The position numbers and the translations under genes were made by a program. This document shows, in pieces, positions 32,046 through 42,600 of a stretch of 64,000 nucleotides of DNA (the stretch's first letter is position 1; each line of letters begins with the position of its first letter). The notes beneath the pieces are model-generated. The model was not told where the DNA came from and did not search any database. It saw only the letters and a list, made by a program, of their open reading frames with translations. The DNA comes from Adenophora triphylla var. japonica (taxonomy: Eukaryota; Streptophyta; Magnoliopsida; Asterales; Campanulaceae), in NCBI GenBank assembly GCA_022495995.1, contig JAFEMH010005376.1, positions 62,001 to 126,000 on the forward strand, written 5' to 3'.

Positions 32046-35000
32046 CATCTTTCCAATAAATTTTCTAGGGAACATATAAATGGGGTTGATAGCTTTCTTG
32101 AATTTGCAATAGCTCATACTCATAATTTTTCTAGCATGATCCCATGTCCGTGCCTTAACTGCAACAACATCCTCTTTCAGTCTATCCCTGATGTAAAAAT
32201 TCACTTGTTACAGCGGGGGATTATGCATAATTATATGACGTGGACCCTTCATGGTGAACGGTACGATGGTGCTTCGATGATCCCAATCTCAACCGCAAGA
32301 GCAGCATTTTTTTTTATGACAATGACCAAGTGATGGGCATAATAAATGATGCATATCCATTTGCATCAATGCATCATAATATTGTTTATGAGGGGCCAAG
32401 CGATACTTATAGTCAAGAGATTTTGGACTATGAAGAACTTTTGCAAAAAGCCTTGCAAGAGTTGTACCCAGGTTGCACAAAATTTTCTTCACTTACCTCC
32501 CTTGTAGAGTTACTGCATTACAAAGTCAAATCTCGTACAACTAATTGCCAGTTTGATGATTTGCTTGATATGATGCGGCGTATGCTTCCGGACGGAAATA
32601 CACTACCTCATGATACACGCAGAGCATTCAAGTTATTAAAGAGGTTGGGGTTGGGTTATAAAAAAATTCATGCATGTCCAAATGATTGTGTATTGTATTA
32701 TAAGGAATATGAGTTTTTGGATATATGTCTCATATGTGATCACCCAAGATACAAACCTAGTTCCAGTTACATGAAGAAGAAAGTTCCACACAAGGCCATG
32801 TTTTACTTTCCACTAACACCAAGGTTGCAACAGTTATACATGTCTTCGCACACTTCAAAAGACATAAGATGGCACAAGGAAGAAAGGGTGGATGATGATG
32901 TTTTGAGGCATCCTGCAGATGGAGATGCATGGAAATCATTTGACGTTGACTACCCCAGTTTCGCATCATAAACTAGAAACATAAGGTTAGGTCTTGCTAC
33001 CGACGGATTCAATCCATTTGGAGATATGAATTCAAATCATAGCACTTGGCCTGTTGTTATGGTTCCATATAACCTACCACCTTGGAGGTGTATGTAAAAA
33101 GAGTTTACAATGCTAACTTTGCTTATTCCTGGTTATCCTGGCAAAGAGATAGATGTCTATTTGCGACCATTGATTGATGAGCTCAAAGAGTTATGGGTGA
33201 ATGGTATGCGCACTTTTGATAAGTACTCTGGCACACAATTTACTTTGCGGGCCATGCTTATGTGGACTATACATGATTTCCCTTCTTATGGTCTTACTTC
33301 AGGTTGGAGCACTGGTGGTTATAATGCATGTTCGGTTTGCAAGGATGAGGTAACTTCAATTTGGGCTGCTGGAAAGGTTTGTTTTATGGGCCACCATAGA
33401 TGGTTACCTGCTGATCATCATTTACGGTATAACACTTCCAAAGATGATTTTGATGGCAAAAGAGAGCTCCGTGCACCTCCTTTTGAATGGTCTGGACAGC
33501 AAATTTTAGACCAACTAAATGAGCTACAATTTCCTCCATTTGGGAAAAATCATAGTTCTAATGTACAAAGACCAGAGGAAAATAGCATTGGACAAAGAAG
33601 AGTATATTTTTTGATCTCCCGTACTGGTCAAAGTTGAGACTCAGGCATAATCTTGATGTAATGCATATTGAGAAGAATGTGTGTGATACTCTTGTCAACA
33701 TTATTCTTGGCATAGAAGGAAAGTCAAAAGACACGCCCAATGCGAGGAAGGATTGCATGGAGCGGGGCATAATGAAACACTTGTGGTTGCAATTAAGACA
33801 TGGTAAGTGGATAAAACCTCATCCTATTTTTACGGTTAAACCAACACATAAGAAAGAAATTTCTCAATTTCTTTCTTCTGTTAAGTTTTCTGATGGGTAC
33901 GCGTCAAATATATCATGATGTGTGAGGAGAAATGATGGAAAATTATTAGGCTTGAAGAGTTATGATTGTCATGTGTTATTGCAACGTTTGGTCCCAGTTG
34001 CTCTACGAGGTTTTCTTCCTCATGCAGTGTTAGAACCCATTACAGAATTGTCGCGGTTCTTGCGTAAATCAGATGTTGAAAAATCACAGCATGAGATTGT
34101 GTTAATCTTGTGCAAGTTTGAGCAGATTTTCCCCCCGACAATTTTCACGGTCATGATCCACCTTACAGTTCATTTGCCGTCTGAAGCCTTGCTGCGTGGG
34201 CCAAATCAATATGGCTGGATGTATCCTTTTGAAAGGTAATAAACTTTATTAGTATTTTTCAACATTTTTATTTTACTAGTGTTCTAAATAATCTTGGATA
34301 AATTTGCAGAACAATGGGCACATATAAAGGGTATGTTCAAAACAGGTTTCGACCAGAAGCATCCATAGCCCAAGCTTATATTGCAGTTGAATCACTTACC
34401 TTTTGTTCCATTTATCTCTGTAATGTTAGTACCGCCTTTAATCAAGTACCAAGGCATGACGATGGTGGTACACGGACAATAATTATCTCTGTCTTCTCAC
34501 AAATCGCCCGACCATTTAGAAAAGCAAGTAAATCCACAACTTTTACATTTGAGGACATGCAGGTTGCACATTGGTTTTGTCTAAACAACTGTGCAGAAGT
34601 TGCCCCGTTCATGGCTGAGCTTATAGAGTTGACGAAAAGTATGTACCATGCTGACTCTTATTATGATCAACAATGTCAACAATTTACCAAATGGTTTCAT
34701 AAACGTGTAAGTAAATTGTTCACTTTAAACCTTACTTATGTATAACTATAAAATTATTTAAATTGCCAATTAATAATATTGTTTTGATTTATTGATTTTA
34801 ACGATGAGCGGAATATTCTATGATGAATTAAAGGCGTTGGCAAGAGGTCCTCTAGAATATAATCTTTATTCTGGTTGTTACGTTAATGGCGTCAAGTTCT
34901 TGGTTGTTGACCGTGATGACCATTTAAGCACTCAAAATAGTGGTGTGTGGGTACCGGGGGGTGACGGTTGGGAATTTTATGGAAAGTTGACTACGGTTGT

Positions 35001-35202
35001 CCAACTTCTCTATAGGGATCATTTGGAAGTTATCTTCTTCAAATGCCGATGGTTTGATACAAACCCAACAAGAAATGGGAGCACTAAAAAAGAATACGGT
35101 CTTGTGTCGGTTAATATCGATAAACTTTGGTTCGAAGATGATCCTTGTCTCCTTCAACATATCAAGCATCAATGGATTCAACAAATGAAGTTAATGAGCT
35201 AA

Positions 35203-35902
35203 AAGAAGAATTGGGAAATTCGCGAGAAGAAGTCAAAGAGTTGAAAGAAGAACTAACATCTCAATCAACTAAGCTTAATTGGCATGTTGAGATGTTGACT
35301 GCTAAGGGCATAACATCTCTTGATGATTTTATGATTCCTCAACCTACTGCCACCACCAACACTCATTCGGATTCTAATCCGACTTAATTTTGTTTTATGT
35401 GATTTTATGTTAATTTGGATGATAGTATAGTCCCTTTATTTTTTGAAACCAACCCGCTGACTTACTTGCTAGGGCTCAGCATTAGAACTCTATTTTGAAG
35501 ATCCTCCTTTTTTGCTTTACATTTTGAGGGAGAAAAAAATTGGCTGTCAAGTATTGGATTGTTAACTTTATTGATAGTTGTACTAGTATTGTAAAATAAC
35601 TCTTTAAGTTTGTACTCTTTTACTTTTATAAATCTAAGTGACTTGGTTTGGCTTGTAACATGATTTCTATTATGGCTTACTATTAAATTTCAATATTTAA
35701 TTGTATTTAAAATATATATTACAATATTTAAAAGAATTAAATGGCACTTTAGGCAACCACTTTTTTCAACTTAGAGCTCATTTTAGGTGACCAACTAATA
35801 TATGGTAACCTTAAGTATACTTGAGACAACAATATTTAATATACTTAGATGACAACGTTTTAATCACCTAAAATATACTTTTAGGTCACTAACAAATACT
35901 TA
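35203..35902. other. CACTA-2 coiled-coil tail and 3' flank
   Basis: To 35387 there is an open frame with a heptad-like Glu/Lys/Leu tail and a Pro/Thr end (IPQPTATTNTHSD). Beyond it is AT-rich 3' flank and the first GGTGACC/TCACCTAAA subterminal motifs from about 35740. Confidence 0.6.
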
Positions 35903-36183
35903 GGCTCCGTTTGTTTCGACGTAAAATGTTTTCCGGAAAACGTTTTCTGGAAAATGTTTTCCTGTAAAATGTTTTCCTGTAAAATGTTTTACGGAGGTAG
36001 AGCGTAAAATATTTTACGGAGGAAAATATTTTACGGAGGAAGAGTGTAAAATGTTTTCGGGTGTTTGGTAAAACGACTCATATTTCACAAGGTGACCTAC
36101 CCCACCCCCCAAAAAAAAATTTTTTTTTTTTTTTTTGTAATCGCCCCCTACCCCTGCCTACCCCCCACCCCCACCCACCCCCA

Positions 36184-36214
<31 letters not shown>

Positions 36215-36263
36215 GTAATCGCCCCCTACCCCTCGCCTACCCCCCACCCCCCACCCACCCCCC

Positions 36264-36295
<32 letters not shown>

Positions 36296-37084
36296 GTAAT
36301 CGCCCCCTACCCTCGCCTACCCCCCACCCCCCACCCCCCACCCACCCCCCCCAAATTTTTTTTTTTTTTTTTTTGTAATCGCCCCTACTCCCCTGCCTAC
36401 CCCCCACCCCCCACCCACCCCAAAATTTTTTTTTTTTTTTTTGTAATCGCCCCTCTACCCCCTGCCCCCCACCCCCACCCCAAAAAATTTTTTTTTTTTT
36501 TTGTAATCGTCCCCCCCCACTTTGACCCACCCCCACCCCCCCCAAAAAAATTTTTTTTTTTTGTAATCGCCCCCCTACCTCGCCTACCCCACCCCCTACC
36601 CACCCAACCCCCCACCCCCACCCTACCCCACCCCACTTCCCCCACCCCAAAAAAATTTTTTTTTGGGGTGGGGGTGGGTGGGTGGGGGGTGGGGCGAGGT
36701 AGGGGGAGCGATTACAAAAAAAAAAAAAAATTTGGGGGTGGGGGGGGAGGCAGGGGGGTAGGGGGGAGACATAAAAAAAAAAAAAAATTTTTTGGGGTGG
36801 GTGGGGGTGGGTGGGTGGGGGTAGGGCAGGGGGTAGGGGCGATTACAAAAAAAAAAAAAAAAATTTTTTTGGGGGGGGGTGGGGGGTGGGGGGTGGGGGG
36901 TGGGGGTGGGGGGTAGGCGGGGGGGGGGGCGATTACAAAAAAAAAAAAAAAAAAATTTTTGGAGGGGTGGGGTGGGGTGGTGGGGGTAGGCGGGGGTGGG
37001 GGCGATTACAAAAAAAAAAAAAAAAAAAAATTTTTTTTTGGGGGGTGGGGGGGGTGGGGGGTAGGCGGGGTAGGGGGCGATTAC

Positions 37085-37115
<31 letters not shown>

Positions 37116-37167
37116 TGGGGGGTGGGTGGGGGGGGGTGGGGGTAGGCGAGGAGGTAGGGGCGATTAC

Positions 37168-37200
<33 letters not shown>

Positions 37201-37571
37201 GGGGGGTGGGTGAGGGGGTGGGGGGTGGGGTAAGGTGGGGGTGGGGGCGATTAAAAAAATTAAAAAAAAATTTTTTTGGGGGGGTGGGGGGTGGGATAGG
37301 CAGTGGGGTGGTTGTACCGGGCGTAATATGAGTTGTACATTAAGGCCTCCATTTTCCGGAAAATGTTTTACTTAGGACAAGGTCAGTAGGTCGTTTTACT
37401 TAGGAAGGGCGTAAAATATTTTCCGGAAAACGTTTTACTTAGGCAACCAAACAGCGGAAAACGAGTTATTTTCCGGAAAACATTTTCCGGGGGCTAACCA
37501 AACACCGTAAAACAGGTTATTTTCCGGAAAACATTTTCCGGAAAATGTTTTACGGTGAAACAAACGGAGCC
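35903..37571. mobile_element. Giant foldback element of homopolymer and C/G-rich arrays
   Basis: The ends GGCTCCGTTTGTTTC are perfect 15-bp inverted repeats, extended by imperfect GTAAAATGTTTTCCGG-type repeats. The flanks are TTA on both sides (35900-35902, 37572-37574), as in PIF/Harbinger (Tourist-like) elements. From about 36105 the left arm has seven units of roughly 60-80 bp: a long T run, GTAATCGCCCC, a C-rich ACCCCCC tract, AAAA. From about 36655 the right arm has the complement, with GGGGCGATTACAAAA in seven to eight units. Class and coding ability: no protein; long frames here are artefacts of the repeats. Confidence 0.85.
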
Positions 37572-37574
37572 TTA

Positions 37575-37944
37575 GTCACCTAAATTTAGTATTAGGTGAC
37601 CCCGTTTGGTTGCTAAAGAGCAAACTTAAGTGATCAGGACAAACCGACACCTTAAAATTGTCACGCAAGTTTGAGGTGACCAAGCCAAATTTGTCCCCGA
37701 CAATTACTAGTGACAAAAATTTGGTTGCCAAATGATTGGTCGCCTTGGATATCTTAGATGACCAAACTTAAAATTAGTCACCAGAATCGAAATCTTAGGT
37801 GACTAATTCTAAATTTGGTCACTAAAACCTAAGGCTTCAGGCTTTGCGTAACAATTCTTTGGCTACCAAATTTTGTCACCTTAATTTAATAATGACCAAG
37901 GTGACCATTTTTCTTTGTCACCTAAAGACTGATTTCTACTAGTG
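37575..37944. repeat. CACTA-2 right subterminal region
   Basis: Dense GGTGACC, TCACC and TTAGGTGAC motifs in both orientations up to the terminal TTTCTACTAGTG. Non-coding. Confidence 0.85.
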
Positions 37945-38234
37945 AAGATCCAACTTTGACACTTAAGCACCTCAACATTTTAAAAGTTATCATTTAACTT
38001 TTCCAATATTATTAATTTACTACACCATTCCTATTTGATTCATTTAAACATTAAATAATCAAAGTTAATTTATTACATACTCAAATTGCCAAATAAATTA
38101 TTAAAATATCAAACTAACACATAAAGATCATAAATATCATCGAACTCATGGAATGAGATGCAACGCACCCACACACACGTGCTCAACATGTGCTTAAAAT
38201 AGTGCCTATATAGGATTAGGGTCGTGACAACTTA

Positions 38235-38475
38235 TGTCGCTGCTAATCCGAAATTTCACTCACGCATGAAGCATTTGGCTCTTGATTATCACTTTGTGCG
38301 TGAGCAAGTTCAAGCTCAAAAGTTGCGGGTTGTGAAGATTGCAGGAGGTGATCAGTTGGCCGATGGTCTTACTAAGCCTGTCATTCGCACTCGTTTTCAG
38401 GACCTTGTCTCCAAGATTGGTCTCTCACATAGGTCGTCCATCTTGCGGGGGCATGTTCGAGATACCGTAACTTGA
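38235..38475 (+). pseudogene. Copia-1 RNase H C-terminus
   Basis: The reading resumes with [20 protein letters not shown], then ADGLTKPV, the normal C-terminal end of Copia RNase H. The stop at 38473-38475 lies just inside the 3' LTR. It lies 14.6 kb from the rest of its gene because of the nested insertions. Confidence 0.93.
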
Positions 38476-38637
38476 GTCCCTATTGTATTAGGTATTAGTT
38501 TCCTATTCTTGTTCTATGTTAATCTTATTTGGTATTAGTTTTGTATCCTAAAACAACTTCCTCCCTATTATATAAATAGGAGATCAATATGTCAATAATA
38601 TTTACAAGGTTCATTCATACAAATTATCTTCTTTATA
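38454..38637 (+). repeat. Copia-1 3' LTR
   Basis: A 184-bp LTR starts TGTTCGAGATACCG after a G-rich tract (GCGGGGGCA). It is matched to the 5' LTR and followed by target duplication GAAAG. Confidence 0.9.
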
Positions 38638-38642
38638 GAAAG

Positions 38643-39080
38643 CACTTAACTATGAAAAATGTGTCGATCCTAAGATATTGCAAAAGCTATTATCTTTTTA
38701 TAAATAAAATAATTTTACCTTATTATTGGATTTGAACAGTCTATTGCCAAAAAATCCTCAAAATTAATAATTTGCATTTTTTTTTCTACGAGCATCGAAA
38801 TATGTTCCCATATTATCCTAAGGTGAACTCGGGACCTATTGTCTCAAGTGAGTAGTAGTGGCTATCACTAGGCTACAACCCTCTTGTCATTAGCATGAAA
38901 TTCATACTCCCTCCGTATCACTCAAAATTTCAAACTTTTTTCAAAAGGGTGTCCCAATCGAAAGTTCAAAAGTCAATGATTTTTTTTATTATTTCTTTAT
39001 TTGTGGGCCCTACATGTCATACCCAAAACAGTTATCCACTAAAGTATTTTCGCCTGTTTATTTTGTACATTTCCTAAATA
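38643..39080. other. Flank with a truncated Stowaway-type MITE
   Basis: This continues the pre-insertion DNA left of 14939. A MITE left end CTCCCTCCGTATCACTC begins at about 38907, with TA before it. Its right end is missing: the sequence is cut at 39080 by a Helitron terminus. Confidence 0.65.
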
Positions 39081-39110
39081 CTAGTGGGTAGCCCGTGCTT
39101 CGCACGGGAA
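39081..39110 (-). mobile_element. Helitron 3' terminus
   Basis: On the minus strand the order is hairpin CCCGTGCGAAGCACGGG, CTACCCA, CTAG, then host T. The perfect stem and CTAG/T are the canonical Helitron right end. The element extends to higher coordinates; its 5' end is uncertain (candidates at 48199 or 48135 on minus). Confidence 0.85.
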
Positions 39111-40341
39111 ATTAGTTTGCCAATATTTTTTGTATTTTGCTTATTGTATGTTTTTATTTGATAAAGTAGCATAACATATTTTGGGTGATTTAAATCTATT
39201 TTATATCAATTAAAATATTTACATTTATAAATTCAGAAGATTTTTTTTTATTTTAACTTTTGTTGTATATAGTTTGTGCTTATTATGACAATCGAAATTT
39301 GAATAATAACAATGAATTATTATTGTTATTGGTTAACTTCTAATTTTATAGATGATTGAATTAATAATATTAGATATCTTTGATAGTTAATGATTTTATA
39401 CTATATACATACACATATTATGATTAGTAAATATAATTAGCGGAAACCATTATATACATCTAATGTATTAGTAGAATAATATTTTTATTATGTTTTTAAA
39501 AAATATATTTTTTCTAGATTTGATTAACTAATAAAGTAATCATCATATTGAATAGAAAGATATATGAGAATATTGATCTATTATAGTAAGTTTAACATCT
39601 AACATTTATCAAATATGAAGTATATTAACTATTAAATTAAACATAAACAGTTGTATAGTAACTATTATTAGTACTAATATTGAATCATTATCAAGATATT
39701 CTAATATATTAAAAATTAATGTTTCTAATTATATTTCACTATAATGATATCTATTTCTTAAATAGTAAATTTCATAGTCACTATATATAGTAATTGTTAT
39801 ATTTAACTAATAATATTAGCTTATATTAAACTAAATGATAATAGTTATCCTATATAATTACTATTATGATTAACTAATACTAATAATAATAATAATTAAC
39901 ATATATAGTCACTATTATAATTAACTAATAATAGTAATAGTAATAGTTAATCTATATATAAAAAATAGTTAATCTATACTGTATATGTTATATTATAATT
40001 AACTAATAGTAGTTAACCTATATAGTAGTTATTATGATCAACTAATACTATTAATAGTAATGTTAACCTATATATAGTAACTATTATAATTAATTAATAC
40101 TATTAATAGTAATGTTAAAATATATAGTAACTATTATGATTAATTAATAGTAATAGTTAACATATATTAACTATTATAATTAAGTAATAATATTAATAAT
40201 AATAATTAACATATATAATAACTATTATAGTTAACTAATACAATTAATAGTAATAGTTAACTAATATAATAACTATTATAATAGTTAACTAATACTATTA
40301 ATAATAGTAATATATATAGTTAACCTATATAATAATTGTTA
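39111..40341. repeat. AT-rich diverged tandem repeat region
   Basis: Over 1 kb of degenerate units such as AACTATTATAATTAACTAAT and AATAGTTAACCTATATAGT, clearest from 39560 to 40340. No gene. It may be Helitron interior. Confidence 0.7.
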
Positions 40342-40966
40342 TCTATAACTAAATAAAAGCTGAACCCACTTTTTTCCCGCTCAAACAAGCACTTGAACCA
40401 AATAAAGACCAGGTTCATTCCCTCAATATCAATTATTTCGTACACCCCCTTAGATATTCATAAACTCAAAAATACCCCTAATAACCGAAAAAAAATCCTA
40501 CGAAATAATAATTTTGAGTCCTTTCGTATTCCATTTACATGCTTTCTTCTCAATCTCTCTCTACTCCCTCCCGCTCCCTCCTCCCCGCCTCTGCTGCAAC
40601 AACACCTTCGTCACCTCCTCCTCTCTTCTGCCATGGTCACCGCCCCTCTCTCTTCTTCCATGGAGCCGCTCTCTCTCTCTCTCTCTCTCTCTCGCTTCTC
40701 TCTTCTCTCTTCTCTCATTTGCCATGGCTATGGGGTTTGTGTCAGAAGATCTCAGCAGCACAAACAACTACCGTCTCGACTCGGAGTCCAACTTGCTGCT
40801 CTCTTTCTCCCTTGCCATTTAAATGGTAAATACTCTCAGAACTTTCAATTTAGGGCTACAATTTCAATTTCAGCTTATAAATTAAGATTTAGGAATTTTT
40901 TATTCTAGGTTTAATTTTTTGGACGTCGACTCCTTGAAGGGGCAATTATAAAATAATCCCTCATCC
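40342..40966 (+). mobile_element. Helitron 5' terminus with leader-like captured DNA
   Basis: A/TCTATAACTAAATAAAAGCT at 40342 matches the 5' end at 6526. After TTTTTTCCCGCTC comes CT-rich DNA with a (CT)n run (40670-40693) and short open frames beginning ATGG, like the 5' leader and first codons of a host gene. I do not recognise the gene. The 3' end is not assigned; a same-family 3' end is at 55972 on this strand. Confidence 0.55.
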
Positions 40967-40975
40967 TAATGAAAA

Positions 40976-41464
40976 GGGACTATGCCCGATAAGTTCTAAA
41001 AAAGTTTCATAATGCCCGATAAGTTCCTTCCCCATGTTGTATTATGATGTTGTATTATGTTTCGAAAATACAACATCGATTAAGGCCATAATACTGCATT
41101 CCGGCAGCCGCCGGTGATCGGAGTCCGAAGCCCATGGACCGGCGACCGGATTCCGACCTCCGGCGATCGGATTCCGGCGATCGGCGGCTGGATTCCGGCC
41201 AAAATTATTGGATTCCGGTGAAAATTGACCGAATTCCGGTAAAAATTGACCAAAATTCGGCATGCGACGATAGCAGACGGCGGCGGCAGAGCTGGGCTGT
41301 GGCGGAGGCGGTGGTGCGGATGCAGTATTATGATTTTAAACTACTACATAACTAAATGTTGTATTATACATAATACAATATGAGAACTTATGAGGCATTT
41401 TAATACAATGGGGAACTTAGTGGAAAGTGATTTGTTCCAAAAGGAACTTATGGGACAAATTCCC
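40976..41464. mobile_element. Mutator-like MITE
   Basis: The 489-bp element has inverted ends GGGACTATGCCCGATAAGTTC-like (left, 40976) and GGGAATTTGTCCCATAAGTT (right, reversed). A perfect 9-bp target duplication TAATGAAAA lies at 40967-40975 and 41465-41473. Nine-base duplications are typical of Mutator-like elements. The interior has repeated GGATTCCGG motifs and no gene. Confidence 0.85.
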
Positions 41465-41739
41465 TAATGAAAATAACTACCAAGGACACACATTTTGAAG
41501 AAATTCCACCAGGTCCACGATTTATAATGACACTCCATTTTTGATAAAGGCACCCATGTGACATAAAATGGACAGCTGTCACTGTCCCTTTTCCCCCTGC
41601 TTTTTCGTTTTTTTTCCTCCCAAAATTTTAAAATGAAATATCTTAAGATCTAGAACTCAAAAAAAAAAAAAAAATCTGAAACCACTGTTGTTTTCGTATC
41701 GTCAATACAAATCAAACTAGTAGTATCAACATATAATTT

Positions 41740-42600
41740 GGAGCAAATTTGAGAAGTTCATAGTTGTTACAAGTTCGCAGTTGTTTTTGATAAGTTCACA
41801 GTATTTTTTACATTTGTTCCAATAAAAATTAAGAGAAGTTCACAGTTGTTTTAGCTAAATTTATAATTTATGCATGAAAATGACTATTATTTACTTAATT
41901 TACATATTTTTTAGTTAAGTTCACAGTTGTTTTAGTTAAGTTCACATTTATTTTTAGTCTTTTATAGCCTTTGTTTTGCAATTTTATGAGATTATTTGAC
42001 CTACTTGTTAAGTTCATTGTTGTTTTCTGTTAAGTTCACAGTTATTTTAGTCCTTTATAGCTTCTATTTTTGAAATTTTATGAGATTATTTGACCTATTT
42101 GTTATATTCACAGTTGTTTTTTGTTAAGTTCACAGTTGTTTTAGTCCTTTATGGCCTCTATTTTTGCAATTTTATGAGATTATTTGACCTAAGTTGTTTT
42201 TACTTAAGTTCACTGTTGTTTTTTGTTAAGTTCATAGTTGTTTTAGTCCTTTATGGCCTATTTTTGCAATTTTATGAGATTATTTGGCATATTTGTTATG
42301 TTCACAGTTGTTTTTACTTAAGTTCACTGTTGTTTTTTGTTAAGTTCACAGTTGTTTTAGTCCTTTATGATCTCTATTTTTGCAATTTTATGAAATTATT
42401 TGACATATTTGTTATGTTCACAGTTGTTTTTACTTAAGTTCATTGTTATTTTTTGTTAAGTTGATAGTTGTTTTAGTCATTTATGGCCTCAAATTTTGCA
42501 ATTTTATGAGATTATTTGACATATTTGTTATGTTCACAGTTATTTTACTTAAGTTCATAGTTGTTTTTAGTCTTTTATGACACTATTTTTGCTTTTTTAT
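41740..42600. repeat. Minisatellite with AAGTTCACAGTTGTTTT core
   Basis: Units of about 95-115 bp contain AAGTTCACAGTTGTTTTAGT, CCTTTATGGCC, TTTTGCAATTTTATGAGATT and ATTTGACATATTTGTTATG. Five to seven copies are visible, best between 41930 and 42560. Non-coding. Confidence 0.85.

Larger units (their letters stand above)
25707..35202 (+). pseudogene. CACTA TNP2-type transposase, interrupted and frameshifted
   Basis: The first codons at 25707 (MDKSWMH) are followed by Copia-2; the frame resumes at 32046. The next part is the transposase-associated domain (CPCLNCNNI, MTWTLHGERYDG). Then come NCQFDDLLDMMRRMLP, the transposase core (HACPNDCVLYYKEYEFLDIC, LTPRLQQLYMS, DGFNPFGDMNSNHSTWPVV), GYNACSVCKDE, HNLDVMHIEKNVCDTL, the DUF4218 region (LKSYDCHVLLQRLVPVALRG, MIHLTVHLPSEALLRGPNQY) and the DUF4216 region (RDDHLSTQNSGVW, FFKCRWFD). 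Premature stops and frameshifts occur near 32330, 32971, 33637 and 33918. A coiled-coil tail (NEVNELKEELGNSREEVKEL) follows in another frame to 35387. It cannot make active transposase as it stands. Confidence 0.92.
24607..37944 (+). mobile_element. CACTA-2, transposase-bearing, interrupted
   Basis: The ends are CACTACTAGAAAATG and, reversed, CACTAGTAGAAATCAG, with target duplication AAG (24604-24606, 37945-37947). Subterminal zones are dense in TTAGGTGAC and GTCACCTAA. It encodes a TNP2-type transposase (25707-35202), is interrupted by Copia-2 (25730-32045) and contains a 1.67-kb foldback element (35903-37571). Confidence 0.93.
23660..38229. mobile_element. Solo LTR, probably Gypsy-type, split by CACTA-2
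   Basis: The ends are TGTGGGGACCCCAACCC and TTAGGGTCGTGACA (TG...CA), flanked by the 5-bp target duplication ACTTA (23655-23659, 38230-38234). Its own sequence is 23660-24606 and 37948-38229, about 1.2 kb, without any internal coding region or second LTR. A solo LTR arises by recombination between the two LTRs of a full element. The Gypsy assignment is a guess from the end sequence and length. Confidence 0.82.
14944..38637 (+). mobile_element. Copia-1 retrotransposon, split by nested insertions
   Basis: The 5' LTR (14944-15120) and 3' LTR (38454-38637) are near-identical and flanked by GAAAG on both sides (14939-14943, 38638-38642). The tRNA-Met primer site TGGTATCAG follows the 5' LTR at 15121. 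Own sequence is 14944-19158, 23606-23659 and 38235-38637, about 4.7 kb. The rest is CACTA-1 and a solo LTR with its own insertions. The LTRs differ by small changes, for example an extra CTATTGTATTAGG-type segment in the 3' copy. Confidence 0.93.

Noticed and set aside
36065..37233. Long proline/glycine/phenylalanine/lysine-rich open frames
   Set aside because: They are translations of the homopolymer and C/G arrays of the foldback element; no codon bias or domain.
23655..38234. 8-bp duplication ACTTATGT implying a hAT element
   Set aside because: TG...CA ends with a 5-bp ACTTA duplication explain the junction better; the extra TGT is the LTR start matching the flank by chance.
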